From: an uncultured Johnsonella sp.
GTDB lineage: Bacteria; Bacillota; Clostridia; Lachnospirales; Lachnospiraceae
DNA length: 62,358 nucleotides
Direction of reading: 5' to 3'
Assembly: GCA_900766185.1 (NCBI GenBank)
Contig: CAAFUL010000075.1
Location: forward strand, 1 to 62,358
The position numbers and the translations under genes are program-made. Below, piece by piece: positions 36,501 through 45,550 of the stretch; position 1 is the first letter of the stretch; every line of letters starts with the position of its first letter. The notes under the pieces were generated by a model. It ran no database searches and was not told the DNA's origin. It saw nothing but the letters and a program-made list of their open reading frames with translations.

Positions 36501-37682
36501 ATGCACAGCAGAAAAAAAATTAATAAAAAAACAAATACCGCTTGGGTAATTACCGCTGCTGCAATATCCTTATCTATGATAACATTGTCTTTAACATATG
36601 TAGTACTATTAAATACTAATGTTGAGGCGGCACAGTTATCAGGTGATAACAGCGCTAAGGCAAAATATATGTCGCTAGCACAGGTAGTAGGAAGAGAAGC
36701 CCTGGTAAATCCTGCAGGCGTAAAGAGTAAGGAAGCTTCGCAGCAATCGGAAGCAAAGAATCCTATTAAGAATGCGGAAACCGTTAAAATTACAGAAACA
36801 GTCAAAGCCACAGAGACGAATAAAACTGCGACAGGTGGCGAAAAGGGAAGTGTTAAGGAACATAAGTTATCACAAAACTCAAGACTGGTAAATTATATGT
36901 GGCATCCCAAAGAGGGAGAGATACAGGATGCTAAGGTTTTCATATATGAGCCGGAGCAGTTTAACGGTCATACAGTGTGCGTAGATGCAGGGCATGGTGC
37001 TAATTCACATCCTACGGCTACACAGAAAAAAGAAAAGGTATATCCTGTAGAGGATTCAAAATTAGCTTCTATGAATACAAGTATGGTCGGGGCTAAGGCG
37101 TATGATTATGGTGTTGAGGCAAGAGACTCAAAAAATGTATATGATAAGAAGGAAACTGAGCCGGAGTATACTCTTAAGGTTGCTCTGATGGTAAAGGATA
37201 AGCTTCTTGCCAAGGGCTATAGGGTAGTACTTACCAGAAACGATGCTTCGCAAAATCTTTCAAACGGTGCAAGGGCTGTGCTTGCAGGTGAGACCTCGGA
37301 TATAATGGTTTCCATACATACTAATGCAAGTACGAGTAAAATGGCAAGCGGCACTCTTACTTTTTACCCGGGAGATAAAGATTATATGGATGGCGGGATG
37401 CATCACGGCTATACTAAGATTATGGGTATAGATAAAGATGTTGACAAGTCTAAAAGGTTAGCAGAATTAATGGCTGATAATGTGTCAAGTTCGGCAGGAT
37501 TCAGCAATAAAGGTGCACATTCGGCAATACTTAGAATATTCTCTTATTCCGGTATTCCGGTAAGTCTTGTAGAAGTAGGTTTTTCCGATTATGCAACAGA
37601 TGCTAAAATTTTAACCGAGAGGAAAGAACAGGTTGCAAACGGTATAGTTAAAGGAATAGACGAGTACTTTAGCGGACAGTAA
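36501..37682 (+). CDS. N-acetylmuramoyl-L-alanine amidase (Amidase_3), membrane-anchored
   Basis: About 393 residues. An N-terminal membrane helix (roughly 12-35) is followed by a Lys/Glu/Thr-rich linker and a C-terminal Amidase_3 zinc hydrolase domain (about 155-393), which cleaves the amide between muramic acid and the stem peptide. Zinc ligands and catalytic residues appear in TVCVDAGHGANSH, TEPEYTLKVALM, MVSIHTNAS and SLVEVGFSDY. The ATG at 36501 with GGAGG at 36488-36492 is preferred over an upstream in-frame TTG. It belongs to the run of envelope genes between 34.8 and 41.2 kb. Confidence 0.9.
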   Translation: MHSRKKINKKTNTAWVITAAAISLSMITLSLTYVVLLNTNVEAAQLSGDNSAKAKYMSLAQVVGREALVNPAGVKSKEASQQSEAKNPIKNAETVKITETVKATETNKTATGGEKGSVKEHKLSQNSRLVNYMWHPKEGEIQDAKVFIYEPEQFNGHTVCVDAGHGANSHPTATQKKEKVYPVEDSKLASMNTSMVGAKAYDYGVEARDSKNVYDKKETEPEYTLKVALMVKDKLLAKGYRVVLTRNDASQNLSNGARAVLAGETSDIMVSIHTNASTSKMASGTLTFYPGDKDYMDGGMHHGYTKIMGIDKDVDKSKRLAELMADNVSSSAGFSNKGAHSAILRIFSYSGIPVSLVEVGFSDYATDAKILTERKEQVANGIVKGIDEYFSGQ

Positions 37683-37853
37683 GACTGTAACTACTGTTTT
37701 ATGTGTTTTGTAAAAAAAACACCTGTGCTATTGATTTTGATATTAATAGCCCGTCAGTATGGTATAATTTATATTTTTAATTAAATAGATCAATTTGCTT
37801 ATTAGTATGGTTATATTGGGGGGATAGAACTGTAAAAATAGGAGGTTGTGAGT

Positions 37854-38813
37854 ATGGTATGTCCTAATTGCAAAAGGGAAGCTGATGAGGGAAACAGGTT
37901 TTGTAAATATTGCGGTTATTCATTTAGTGATAATGTATTAAGTTCAAATAATAATGTTGCTTCGGTAAACAAAAGCTCGGACGATAAAGCACCTGCAAAA
38001 AAGTCCAATACGGTTGCAATAGTTTTAACTATATTGGCAGCCGGAGTTTTGCTTTCTGCCGGTATCATATTTATAGGATATAATATGATAAAAGGGCGAA
38101 GTCTGGAAAAATATGCTGAGGAAAAAACTGTTGATAATAATAATGATGATGATGGGGATGAGAAAGTAGTTAAGAAAAAGAAAAAGAAAAAAGTTAAAGA
38201 AAGTAAAGAAAAAACTGATGAAAAAGAAACTGTTAGCAAAGAGAGCAGTTTAGAGACAATCAGGGAAACTGAATATGAGACTTACTCATATGAGGAAACT
38301 GTTATAGCACAGGAACCTGTATATACTACGCTTTATGTAGTAAATTGTGATAAGAGCATATCACTTAGGAATGCGCCGTCTACGAAGGCAACTTCCATAA
38401 GGCAAATTCCTCTGGGGGCTGCGGTAAGTTTTGTGCAAAACTCTACTGATGGCTTTTATCAGATAAGTTATATGGGAGATACAGGCTATGCTCTAGCATC
38501 CTACTTATCAAGCAATCCTGCTTCAAGCTACAGACAGCCTGAAACATATAGTGCTTATAATGATTATAATGATTATTATGATTATGATTATTATGATTAT
38601 TATGAATATGATGATATATTCTATGGATATGTAGTTGATTGTAAGGAATCGATCACCTTAAGAGAAGCTCCAAGTACAAGTGCAAAAGAAATAATTCAGA
38701 TACCTCTTAACTCAGTCTTGCTTGTATACGGTTATGCAGATTCAGACTTCTTTTATGTAAGTTATGGTGATTACTACGGTTATGTTTTGGCAAGATATGT
38801 GGAAATTTATTAA
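37854..38813 (+). CDS. Zinc-ribbon membrane protein with two extracellular SH3 domains
   Basis: About 319 residues. A cytoplasmic zinc ribbon (CPNCKREADEGNRFCKYCG) is followed by a membrane helix (about 52-75). A highly charged linker follows with Lys-rich (VKKKKKKKVKE) and Glu-rich parts, then two bacterial SH3-like repeats (VNCDKSISLRNAPSTKA and VDCKESITLREAPSTSA) separated by a Tyr/Asp-rich low-complexity segment. The shape suggests a wall-sensing or wall-binding protein. ATG at 37854 is eight bases after GGAGG; an alternative GTG lies two codons earlier. Exact function unknown. Confidence 0.75.
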   Translation: MVCPNCKREADEGNRFCKYCGYSFSDNVLSSNNNVASVNKSSDDKAPAKKSNTVAIVLTILAAGVLLSAGIIFIGYNMIKGRSLEKYAEEKTVDNNNDDDGDEKVVKKKKKKKVKESKEKTDEKETVSKESSLETIRETEYETYSYEETVIAQEPVYTTLYVVNCDKSISLRNAPSTKATSIRQIPLGAAVSFVQNSTDGFYQISYMGDTGYALASYLSSNPASSYRQPETYSAYNDYNDYYDYDYYDYYEYDDIFYGYVVDCKESITLREAPSTSAKEIIQIPLNSVLLVYGYADSDFFYVSYGDYYGYVLARYVEIY

Positions 38814-38826
38814 AAGTAATATTTTA

Positions 38827-38859
38827 GCTACAGTTTGGGTAGGTCATTCACCTTCGTCG
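38827..38859. repeat. MITE-like family 1, copy E (one terminal arm only)
   Basis: GCTACAGTTTGGGTAGG followed by TCATTCACCTTCGTCG is the short terminal arm of family 1 (compare GGTTACAGTTCAGG and ATTCATCTTCGTC). No second arm is found nearby. Confidence 0.45.
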
Positions 38860-38917
38860 AAAATTAAAAAAGTTTAAATTTATTTATAAATCCGGTAAAG
38901 ATATGGAATATTAAAAG

Positions 38918-38965
38918 GGCTGTTGCAAAATAACTTATTTTCAGTTATGATGCAGCACCCCTTTT
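38918..38965. terminator. Bidirectional hairpin terminator between convergent genes
   Basis: AAAAGGGCTGTTGCA (38915-38929) pairs imperfectly with TGATGCAGCACCCCTTTT around 38947-38964, with a mostly AT loop. It lies between the convergent SH3 protein and DUF5050-like genes and has A-run and T-run flanks suitable for both directions. Confidence 0.55.
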
Positions 38966-38981
38966 GTATTATCCGAAGTAT

Positions 38982-41156
38982 TTAATTATGCATCTCCACC
39001 TTAGATATGGCATAAGTACCCTTTGCAGTATCATAGTATATTATGTTACCGGTAAAATAAAACTCATCGGGATTTTGACCGTTTTGGGCAAAAGTTTCTC
39101 TAAATGAATTATGATAATCTTCAAAAGTAGTTTCAACAGGTGTTTCATTCGGATCATCCGTTTTGTATATATCAAGCTTGGCATCCTTTGTTACATAAAG
39201 GGAGCCGGAGTATATCATAGATGAAAGAGGAGTTACTCCTGCATCAGGGGTTTTGCATCTGAGAACATACCTGTCGTTTCCCTCTCTCTTAACAAGTTTA
39301 ATTTCAACATCAGGATATCTTGACTGACTAAGCCCTATACATTCTCCTTTAAACTCTTCATTATATCCTTCTTTTCCGGTTACGGTACAGAATAAATTAG
39401 GTCCCTTTAGATACATACTGTATCCGGCTTCCATAGGAGCTACCTCCTCCTCAGAGAATGAAGTTGTAGCAAATATATTGGCATTGGTAATTTCATACAC
39501 CTGCCCTCTGTCTATAACATTTGAAATCTTATCACCTTTATAAAAGCCTTCGGCAACACTGTCATTATACATATCAGTCTTAATATACATTCCTGCAAAG
39601 GGATATTCAGCATATATGAACTTAAAGGGAGCGATAAAATCACTTACCGTACCGTCCAAGCCTACAAAGTAGCCGTCAGGCGTATATTCTTGAGAGTACA
39701 TCCTGCCGTCCTCTCCGAAATAATAGTTCTTACCGTCTATATTCTTCCAGGAGTTTTTGTAAAGTTCACCACTTTCATCATAGTAAAGGAAATCCGTTTT
39801 ATAAAATCCTTGTACTTCAGGATTATAAAATGGAATAGGAGTTTGGTAACTTACCCAAGCTCTGTTAAGAGGCTCAGGATCTAAAAATATATACTCATCG
39901 GAAATTTCACCATCAGCACTTACCTCTCTTTTATAAGTGGGAACCAAACGTATGTTTTCAATCTTTTTGGCTGCGGTATTTTCCAATGTTATTTTTGAGT
40001 TGTCAACAAAACTGTAGTATATTGCTTTGTCTGTCATACCGATAGAGTTTGCATTGTCTGATATTGTAATAAGATTACTTCCGTCAAGCTCACATGAGTG
40101 TAAATTTCCGTAAGAATCGGAAGTATTCGGTTCAGACTCGCTTAATATAAAAAGTTTATCATTGAGTACAAAAGCAGTGATGTCATATATCCATGCCTCT
40201 GTTCCGGTATAGATAAGTTCATCATCACTTCCGTCTAAAAATACTCTTCTGATAACATTTTCATCATGTTTACCCTTTTTAGACCTGCTGTAGTATACAT
40301 AGCCGTTATATATAGTATAATACATTGCATCTAAGTCCTTGATGACAAGTTCAGCCTCTTTACTTTCCGGGTTGAGTTTTTTAAGCCCTTCCTTGTCATG
40401 AAAATATAAGCCGTCATTTGTAACATTTACAAGTGGAAATTCCGTAGCAATATCTGCCGGTATATTGTACAAAAGCTGTACATCAAGGGTTTCCAAATCC
40501 ATTTGATAGATACTCTTACCGTCTGCGGCTTCTTTATTAAATGTAAAATAAAGTTTTCCGTCATAAAGAGCATCAAGTACCAAGTAATATGTATCCGTAT
40601 CAAAAGGCATAAGCATTTCTTCGGAACTTCCGTCCGCTTTTGCCCTGTAGATGGCTACGGAACCGGGTACATTTTTATCATCTACCGAAGCACTGTAGTA
40701 TATATAGTCTTTATAGTAATACATCTGTCCGGGTGAATGTTTGCTTATAGGATTAGAATCTCCTGTACCTAAGGTATCCGGATATGAGCAAAGTTCAAAG
40801 TTGTCATATTGACTTTTTATAAAAATATTTGTGCCGTCAGTAACGACATAACTGTTTCCGAGAACATTACAAGGCGGTGCCGTATCACCTAAAGAGCTTA
40901 TTTCACTAAGATGGCTGTCTTTTTTAGTCTTTTTAGTTTTCTTATCCTTTTTATCCTTTTTAGTTTTCTTATCCTTTTTATCCTTTTTATTTTTGCCCTC
41001 CTTTGATATACTCTCTTCCTCAGTTGTAGCTTCTTTTGAAGAAATATATTGAAAAGCGAAAAAGCCGGCACCTGCTATAACAACCAAAGCAAGTAAGGCT
41101 ATTATAGATATTATTATTACCCTTCCGGTTTTTTGTTTATTGTCTGGATAACTCAT
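38982..41156 (-). CDS. Large membrane-anchored DUF5050-like beta-propeller protein
   Basis: This 724-residue protein has a membrane helix near the N-terminus (about 11-33), then an extremely Lys-rich tract (KDKKDKKTKKDKKDKKTKK), encoded by a short tandem DNA repeat near 40920-40990. The main body (about 90-440) reads like DUF5050 propeller blades with recurrent YYYKDYIYYSAS, YNGYVYYSRS and DKAIYYSFVD motifs. Around 450-510 is a cell-wall-binding-type repeat (YKNSWKNIDGKNYYFGEDG). It is probably exported and wall-associated; molecular function is unknown. AAAGGAGG precedes the ATG. Confidence 0.7.
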   Translation of the reverse strand: MSYPDNKQKTGRVIIISIIALLALVVIAGAGFFAFQYISSKEATTEEESISKEGKNKKDKKDKKTKKDKKDKKTKKTKKDSHLSEISSLGDTAPPCNVLGNSYVVTDGTNIFIKSQYDNFELCSYPDTLGTGDSNPISKHSPGQMYYYKDYIYYSASVDDKNVPGSVAIYRAKADGSSEEMLMPFDTDTYYLVLDALYDGKLYFTFNKEAADGKSIYQMDLETLDVQLLYNIPADIATEFPLVNVTNDGLYFHDKEGLKKLNPESKEAELVIKDLDAMYYTIYNGYVYYSRSKKGKHDENVIRRVFLDGSDDELIYTGTEAWIYDITAFVLNDKLFILSESEPNTSDSYGNLHSCELDGSNLITISDNANSIGMTDKAIYYSFVDNSKITLENTAAKKIENIRLVPTYKREVSADGEISDEYIFLDPEPLNRAWVSYQTPIPFYNPEVQGFYKTDFLYYDESGELYKNSWKNIDGKNYYFGEDGRMYSQEYTPDGYFVGLDGTVSDFIAPFKFIYAEYPFAGMYIKTDMYNDSVAEGFYKGDKISNVIDRGQVYEITNANIFATTSFSEEEVAPMEAGYSMYLKGPNLFCTVTGKEGYNEEFKGECIGLSQSRYPDVEIKLVKREGNDRYVLRCKTPDAGVTPLSSMIYSGSLYVTKDAKLDIYKTDDPNETPVETTFEDYHNSFRETFAQNGQNPDEFYFTGNIIYYDTAKGTYAISKVEMHN
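40915..40990. repeat. Low-complexity tandem repeat encoding the Lys-rich tract
   Basis: Reiterated units TTTTTAGTYTTCTTATCC and TTTTTATCC encode alternating KK(D/T) residues in the DUF5050-like protein. Such repeats are prone to copy-number change. Confidence 0.6.
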
Positions 41157-41407
41157 AAAAACCTCCTTTATAGTAAGTGTATTATATATACTTTAAAAAT
41201 AATTTTGCAACAGTTAGGCTATATACAAACCAATAATAAAAACTATAACTTATATATACGAACTATTACACAATTCTTAATGTATAAACAATATGAGTTT
41301 AACATAGACTGAATTACATAACAATCAACCTGAAAAATATTAAGTTATTAATTTATAAAAATTAAATAATAAGTAAAATTAGGTGAAATAAATAAAAACC
41401 GCAATAC

Positions 41408-42274
41408 TTACTTGGCTAAAAAGTCTCTTTCCATATCACTGAGCACGGACAAAGGAACTCTAAGCCCTCCGTAGCCAATACCTATATCTATATCCGGTTT
41501 ATTTGAGCCGTGAAAATCACTGCCGCCGCTAATACCAAGATCATATTTTTTGGCAAGTTTTTTTAACATTGTGCTGTCGCTTGGCTGCTGTGAAGAATGG
41601 TAAACTTCGAGTGCGTCTAAGCCCATTTTAGTCAAATCCCGTATAAGTTTTTCCAAGTCATCTTCAGATAATTTATATCTGCATGGATGGGCAAGTGAGG
41701 TATAGAAATTAAATTGTTTAAAAAAGTCCATTACATCCTTTACGAGGATTGACTTTTCGGGTACATACTTTGAGTCATCACTAAGATACTTTTCAAAGGC
41801 AAAGCTTATGCTGTCTGCATAATTTTTTCTAATAAGAGCCTTTGCGATATGAACCCTCGTTATACTTGAGCCTTCGGACTCTTTTTCAAGCTCCTCAAAA
41901 TCCAAGATTATGTTGTCCTTACGCAGCCTTTCTACAATTTCAAAGTTTCTTTGTTTTCTTTTATCACTAAAGTTTTTAAGTGCCTTGTCTATGGCTTTGC
42001 ATTTGGCTTCGTAATTATCAAACACATAGCCCAGTATATGTACTTCTTTCTTACCGTATACCGCTCCCAGCTCAATAGCCGGAATAAAGCGTATATTTTC
42101 ACTCTCAGCCGCCTTGATTGCCTCTTTAATTCCTGCCATAGTGTCATGGTCACTTAGGGCTATGGCTGCAAGATTTTTTGAAGCGGCATATCGTATAAGC
42201 TCGGAGGGGCTAAAAGAACCGTCTGATTTATTGGAATGTGTATGCAGGTCTATAAAATTATTGTTAAGATCCAT
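41408..42274 (-). CDS. PHP-domain phosphoesterase (YciV/TrpH, RNase AM-like)
   Basis: This 288-residue metal-dependent phosphatase of the PHP superfamily opens with IDLHTHSNKSDGSFSPSEL. LSDHDTMAGIKEA carries the next metal ligands, then FIPAIELGAVYGKKEVHILGY, SLAHPCR, and SGGSDFHG near the C-terminus. Relatives dephosphorylate 3',5'-nucleoside bisphosphates or process RNA 5' ends; which activity applies here is not determined. AAAGGAT precedes the ATG. It is monocistronic and divergent from glgC. Confidence 0.9.
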   Translation of the reverse strand: MDLNNNFIDLHTHSNKSDGSFSPSELIRYAASKNLAAIALSDHDTMAGIKEAIKAAESENIRFIPAIELGAVYGKKEVHILGYVFDNYEAKCKAIDKALKNFSDKRKQRNFEIVERLRKDNIILDFEELEKESEGSSITRVHIAKALIRKNYADSISFAFEKYLSDDSKYVPEKSILVKDVMDFFKQFNFYTSLAHPCRYKLSEDDLEKLIRDLTKMGLDALEVYHSSQQPSDSTMLKKLAKKYDLGISGGSDFHGSNKPDIDIGIGYGGLRVPLSVLSDMERDFLAK

Positions 42275-42534
42275 ATAAATATCCTTTCATATTAACAGCT
42301 TGGCTAAGATACCAATACTTAACTAAAACATAATAAGTTAAGCCTTCTATACTTATTTTGCGAACAATTCACTCACAAAATCATGAGTATAGCAAGAAAA
42401 TACAGTTTTGATGATACACTATTTTTTGATAAATTGCAAAGCGTATGAAAATTCAATGATATAAAATACTGAAAATCACCAATTCCCAACTGTTACTATT
42501 CAACAAAAAAATTTATAAAAAAAAATGTACTTAG

Positions 42535-42563
42535 TTCACAATATAGAAAAAATATGGTATAAT
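42535..42563 (+). promoter_or_regulatory. Promoter of the glgCD-spoVG cluster
   Basis: TTCACA (42535-42540) and TATAAT (42558-42563) are separated by 17 bases. The transcript would carry a leader of about 95 bases before glgC. The gap from 42275 to this point is AT-rich with no gene seen. Confidence 0.65.
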
Positions 42564-42583
42564 AAAATCTGTTTATAGCAATC

Positions 42584-42628
42584 TTAACTTAAAGTTTTCA
42601 GGCAAATTCTTCAGAAAACTTAAGTTAA
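42584..42628 (+). promoter_or_regulatory. Leader hairpin upstream of glgC
   Basis: TTAACTTAAAGTTTTC (42584-42599) is the inverted complement of GAAAACTTAAGTTAA (42614-42628) apart from one extra base, with a 14-base loop. It is placed between the promoter and the ribosome-binding site and lacks a T-run, so it may stabilise or regulate the transcript rather than terminate it. Confidence 0.45.
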
Positions 42629-42663
42629 ACAGTAATATAAGGTATAGACTGTGAGGTGGCAAG

Positions 42664-43938
42664 ATGATAAAAAAAGAGATGATTGCAATGCTTTTGGCAG
42701 GTGGTCAGGGAAGCAGATTGGGAGTACTTACTCAAAAAGTAGCGAAACCGGCAGTTTCATTTGGCGGTAAGTACAGAATTATTGACTTTCCTTTGAGCAA
42801 CTGCATAAACTCAGGGGTCGATACGGTAGGTGTTTTGACACAGTATCAGCCGCTAAGACTTAATGCTCATATAGGTATAGGTATACCATGGGATCTGGAT
42901 CGCAATGTCGGTGGAGTTACTATCTTACCGCCTTATGAAAACTCTAAGGGAAGTGACTGGTATACAGGCACGGCGAATGCCATATTCCAAAATCTTGAGT
43001 ATATGGAGTCATATAATCCGGATTATGTACTTATACTTTCGGGAGACCATATATACAAGATGGATTATGAAATAATGCTTGATTATCACAAGGCTAATAA
43101 TGCCGATGTAAGTATAGCTGCTATGACAGTGCCTATAGAAGAAGCAAGTAGGTTCGGAGTTCTTATAGCTGATGATAAGAACATGATAATGGAATTTGAG
43201 GAAAAACCTGAAAATCCGAGAAGCAATCTGGTGTCAATGGGTATATATATATTTAGCTGGAAGGCTTTAAGAGAGGCTTTAATATACCTGAAAGAAGAGC
43301 CGGGCTGCGATTTCGGTAAGCATATAATTCCTTACATACATTCAAAAGGAGACAGGGTATTTGCCTACGAATACAGCGGATATTGGAAGGATGTAGGAAC
43401 TTTGGAGTCATATTGGGAAGCCAATATGGAACTTATAGACATAATTCCGGAGTTTAATTTATACGAGGAATATTGGAAAATATTTACCAAGAGCGAGATC
43501 ATAACCCCTCAATATATATCAGATAAGGCGTATATCAGCAGAAGTATTATAGGTGAGGGTGTAGAAGTTTACGGTACGGTAGTTAATTCCGTAATAGGTG
43601 CGGGAGTGGTTATAGAAGAGGGGGCAGAGGTCAGAGATTCTATAATTATGCAGGGTACGCATATAGGAAGGAATACCAAGATACAAAAGTCTATAATAGC
43701 CGAATATGTGGAAATAGGTGATAATTGTCTTATAGGTGAAGGAGAGTATGCTGAAAGCAAGTATGATAAAAAGGTATATAATTCGGATATAGTTACGATA
43801 GGTGAAAAAAGTATTATACCAAGGGGGGTAACAGTAGGTAAGAATACGGCTATTATGGGAAAAACCGTTATAGAGGACTATGAAAATGCTGTATTGGCAA
43901 GCGGAGATTATATAGTAAAGGCAGGTGGAATAAGATGA
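42664..43938 (+). CDS. glgC: Glucose-1-phosphate adenylyltransferase, catalytic subunit
   Basis: This 424-residue enzyme makes ADP-glucose from ATP and glucose 1-phosphate, the first committed step of glycogen synthesis. The nucleotide loop is MLLAGGQGSRLGVLT, followed by KPAVSFGGKYRIIDFPLSNC, GTANAIFQN, LSGDHIYKMDY and EEKPENPRS. A C-terminal left-handed beta-helix (about 290-424) has hexapeptide repeats. The stop codon overlaps the start of glgD by four bases. In Firmicutes GlgC and GlgD commonly form a heteromer. Confidence 0.96.
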   Translation: MIKKEMIAMLLAGGQGSRLGVLTQKVAKPAVSFGGKYRIIDFPLSNCINSGVDTVGVLTQYQPLRLNAHIGIGIPWDLDRNVGGVTILPPYENSKGSDWYTGTANAIFQNLEYMESYNPDYVLILSGDHIYKMDYEIMLDYHKANNADVSIAAMTVPIEEASRFGVLIADDKNMIMEFEEKPENPRSNLVSMGIYIFSWKALREALIYLKEEPGCDFGKHIIPYIHSKGDRVFAYEYSGYWKDVGTLESYWEANMELIDIIPEFNLYEEYWKIFTKSEIITPQYISDKAYISRSIIGEGVEVYGTVVNSVIGAGVVIEEGAEVRDSIIMQGTHIGRNTKIQKSIIAEYVEIGDNCLIGEGEYAESKYDKKVYNSDIVTIGEKSIIPRGVTVGKNTAIMGKTVIEDYENAVLASGDYIVKAGGIR

Positions 43939-45059
43939 GAGCGATAGGTATTATTTTAGCCGGCGGTAATTCCAAGCGTATGAGGGAATTATCAAGTAAA
44001 AGGGCGATATCCGCCATGCCTATAGGCGGAAGTTTCAGAAGTATAGATTTTCCGCTTAGTAACATGAGTAATTCAGGAATCAAAAAGGTAGTTGTGTTTA
44101 CTCAATATAATTCACGCTCCCTAAATGAACATCTGAGTTCTTCAAAATGGTGGGATTTCGGTAGAAAACAGGGCGGACTTTATGTATTTACCCCTACGAT
44201 AACTGCTGAAAACTCCGATTGGTACAGGGGAACGGCGGATGCATTGTACCAAAATATAAACTTTTTGAAGAGTTTGCATGAACCTTATGTTATAATATGT
44301 GCGGGAGATGGAGTATATAAGCTTGATTATAATAAGGTATTGGAGTATCATATAGAGAAGAAAGCGGATATCACCATAGTCTCCAAGCGTATGAATGACG
44401 AGGATGACGATATAAGAAGATTTGGTGTGCTTAGGATAGATGATGACGGAAGAGTGTCCGATTTTGAAGAAAAACCTATGCTTGCACAGTCAAATAATAT
44501 CTCCTGCGGTATATATGTTATAAGGAGAAGGCAACTTATAGAGCTTATAGAAAGGTGTGCCGAAGAAGATAGGTATGACTTTGTAACGGATATACTTATA
44601 AGATATAAAAATATTAAAAGAATATATGCTTATAAGTTGGAAAGTTACTGGAGCAATATAGCTTCCGTAAGTTCGTACTACAGAACCAACATGGACTTTT
44701 TGAAGAAGGATGTGAGAGATTTCTTTTATAGAAGCGGTTCTAAAATTTATTCAAAGATTGACGATTTGCCGCCCGCAAAGTATAATCCGGGGGCGGATGT
44801 CAAGAATTCACTTGTTTCAAGTGGCTGTATTATCAACGGTTATGTTGAAAATTCGGTGTTATTTAAAAAAGTATATGTGGGTAACAACTGCTCCATAAAA
44901 AATTCTGTAATACTAAATGATGTATACATAGGAGATAATTGTATTATAGAAAATTGTATAGTAGAGAGCAGGGATACCATAAAAGCCAATACACATCATG
45001 AAGGGACTCCGGAGAATATAAAGGTAGTTATAGAGAAAAACGAAAGATATACTTTATAA
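43935..45059 (+). CDS. glgD: GlgD, regulatory/non-catalytic partner of ADP-glucose pyrophosphorylase
   Basis: This 374-residue homologue of GlgC opens ILAGGNSKRMRELSSKRA, where the GlgC catalytic loop GGxGxRL is altered (GGNSKRM), in line with its role as a modulating subunit. IGGSFRSIDFPLSNMSNSG and GTADALYQN follow, then a beta-helix with repeats such as VYVGNNCSIKNSVI. It overlaps glgC. The rest of the glycogen pathway (glgA, glgB, glgP) is not in the window. Confidence 0.94.
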   Translation: MRAIGIILAGGNSKRMRELSSKRAISAMPIGGSFRSIDFPLSNMSNSGIKKVVVFTQYNSRSLNEHLSSSKWWDFGRKQGGLYVFTPTITAENSDWYRGTADALYQNINFLKSLHEPYVIICAGDGVYKLDYNKVLEYHIEKKADITIVSKRMNDEDDDIRRFGVLRIDDDGRVSDFEEKPMLAQSNNISCGIYVIRRRQLIELIERCAEEDRYDFVTDILIRYKNIKRIYAYKLESYWSNIASVSSYYRTNMDFLKKDVRDFFYRSGSKIYSKIDDLPPAKYNPGADVKNSLVSSGCIINGYVENSVLFKKVYVGNNCSIKNSVILNDVYIGDNCIIENCIVESRDTIKANTHHEGTPENIKVVIEKNERYTL

Positions 45060-45086
45060 TATATAATTTTTAAGGAGGAACTGTAC

Positions 45087-45353
45087 ATGCAGATTACAGA
45101 TGTCAGAGTGAGAAAGTTAGATAGGAGTGATAGAATGAAGGCTATCGTATCCATCACTATAGATGACGAATTCGTAGTACATGACATTAAGATCCTATCC
45201 GGAGAAAAGGGCTTGTTTATAGCCATGCCGTCAAGACTCGCATCTGACGGAGAGTATAAGGATGTAGCTCATCCTATAAAAACATCTACTAGAGAATACA
45301 TTAAGCAGACTATATTGGAAAAGTATGATGAGCTGTTTCTTGATGAAGGCTAA
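45087..45353 (+). CDS. spoVG: SpoVG family regulator
   Basis: This 88-residue RNA/DNA-binding regulator opens MQITDVRVRKLDRSDRMKAI. DEFVVHDIKILSGEKGLFIAMPSR is the diagnostic block, and HPIKTSTREYIKQTI is near the C-terminus. It is involved in sporulation and envelope control in Firmicutes, though presence does not prove sporulation. AAGGAGG precedes the ATG by nine bases. It is 27 bases after glgD and may be co-transcribed. A long-loop hairpin follows. Confidence 0.96.
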   Translation: MQITDVRVRKLDRSDRMKAIVSITIDDEFVVHDIKILSGEKGLFIAMPSRLASDGEYKDVAHPIKTSTREYIKQTILEKYDELFLDEG

Positions 45354-45372
45354 AGAGGCACAGATTAACTAA

Positions 45373-45440
45373 AAAAGCTGTTATAAGATAAGTATTTAAA
45401 GGCTTAAGTCGTCTTTATGTATCCTGTCTTCTAACAGCTT
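45373..45440 (+). terminator. Long-loop hairpin terminator after spoVG
   Basis: AAGCTGTTA (about 45375-45383) pairs with TAACAGCTT (about 45433-45441), enclosing about 50 bases, preceded by an A-run and followed by ATTTAG. It resembles the gpmA and TrpR-like gene hairpins. Confidence 0.5.
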
Positions 45441-45550
45441 ATTTAGTGTAAATTTTAACATAAAAAAAGCCTGGAATAATTGCTGTAAACATGATAAAGT
45501 TATAGACGGCGTTTTATTGCCGAAAAGTTATTATGTTTAGAAGGAAATAT

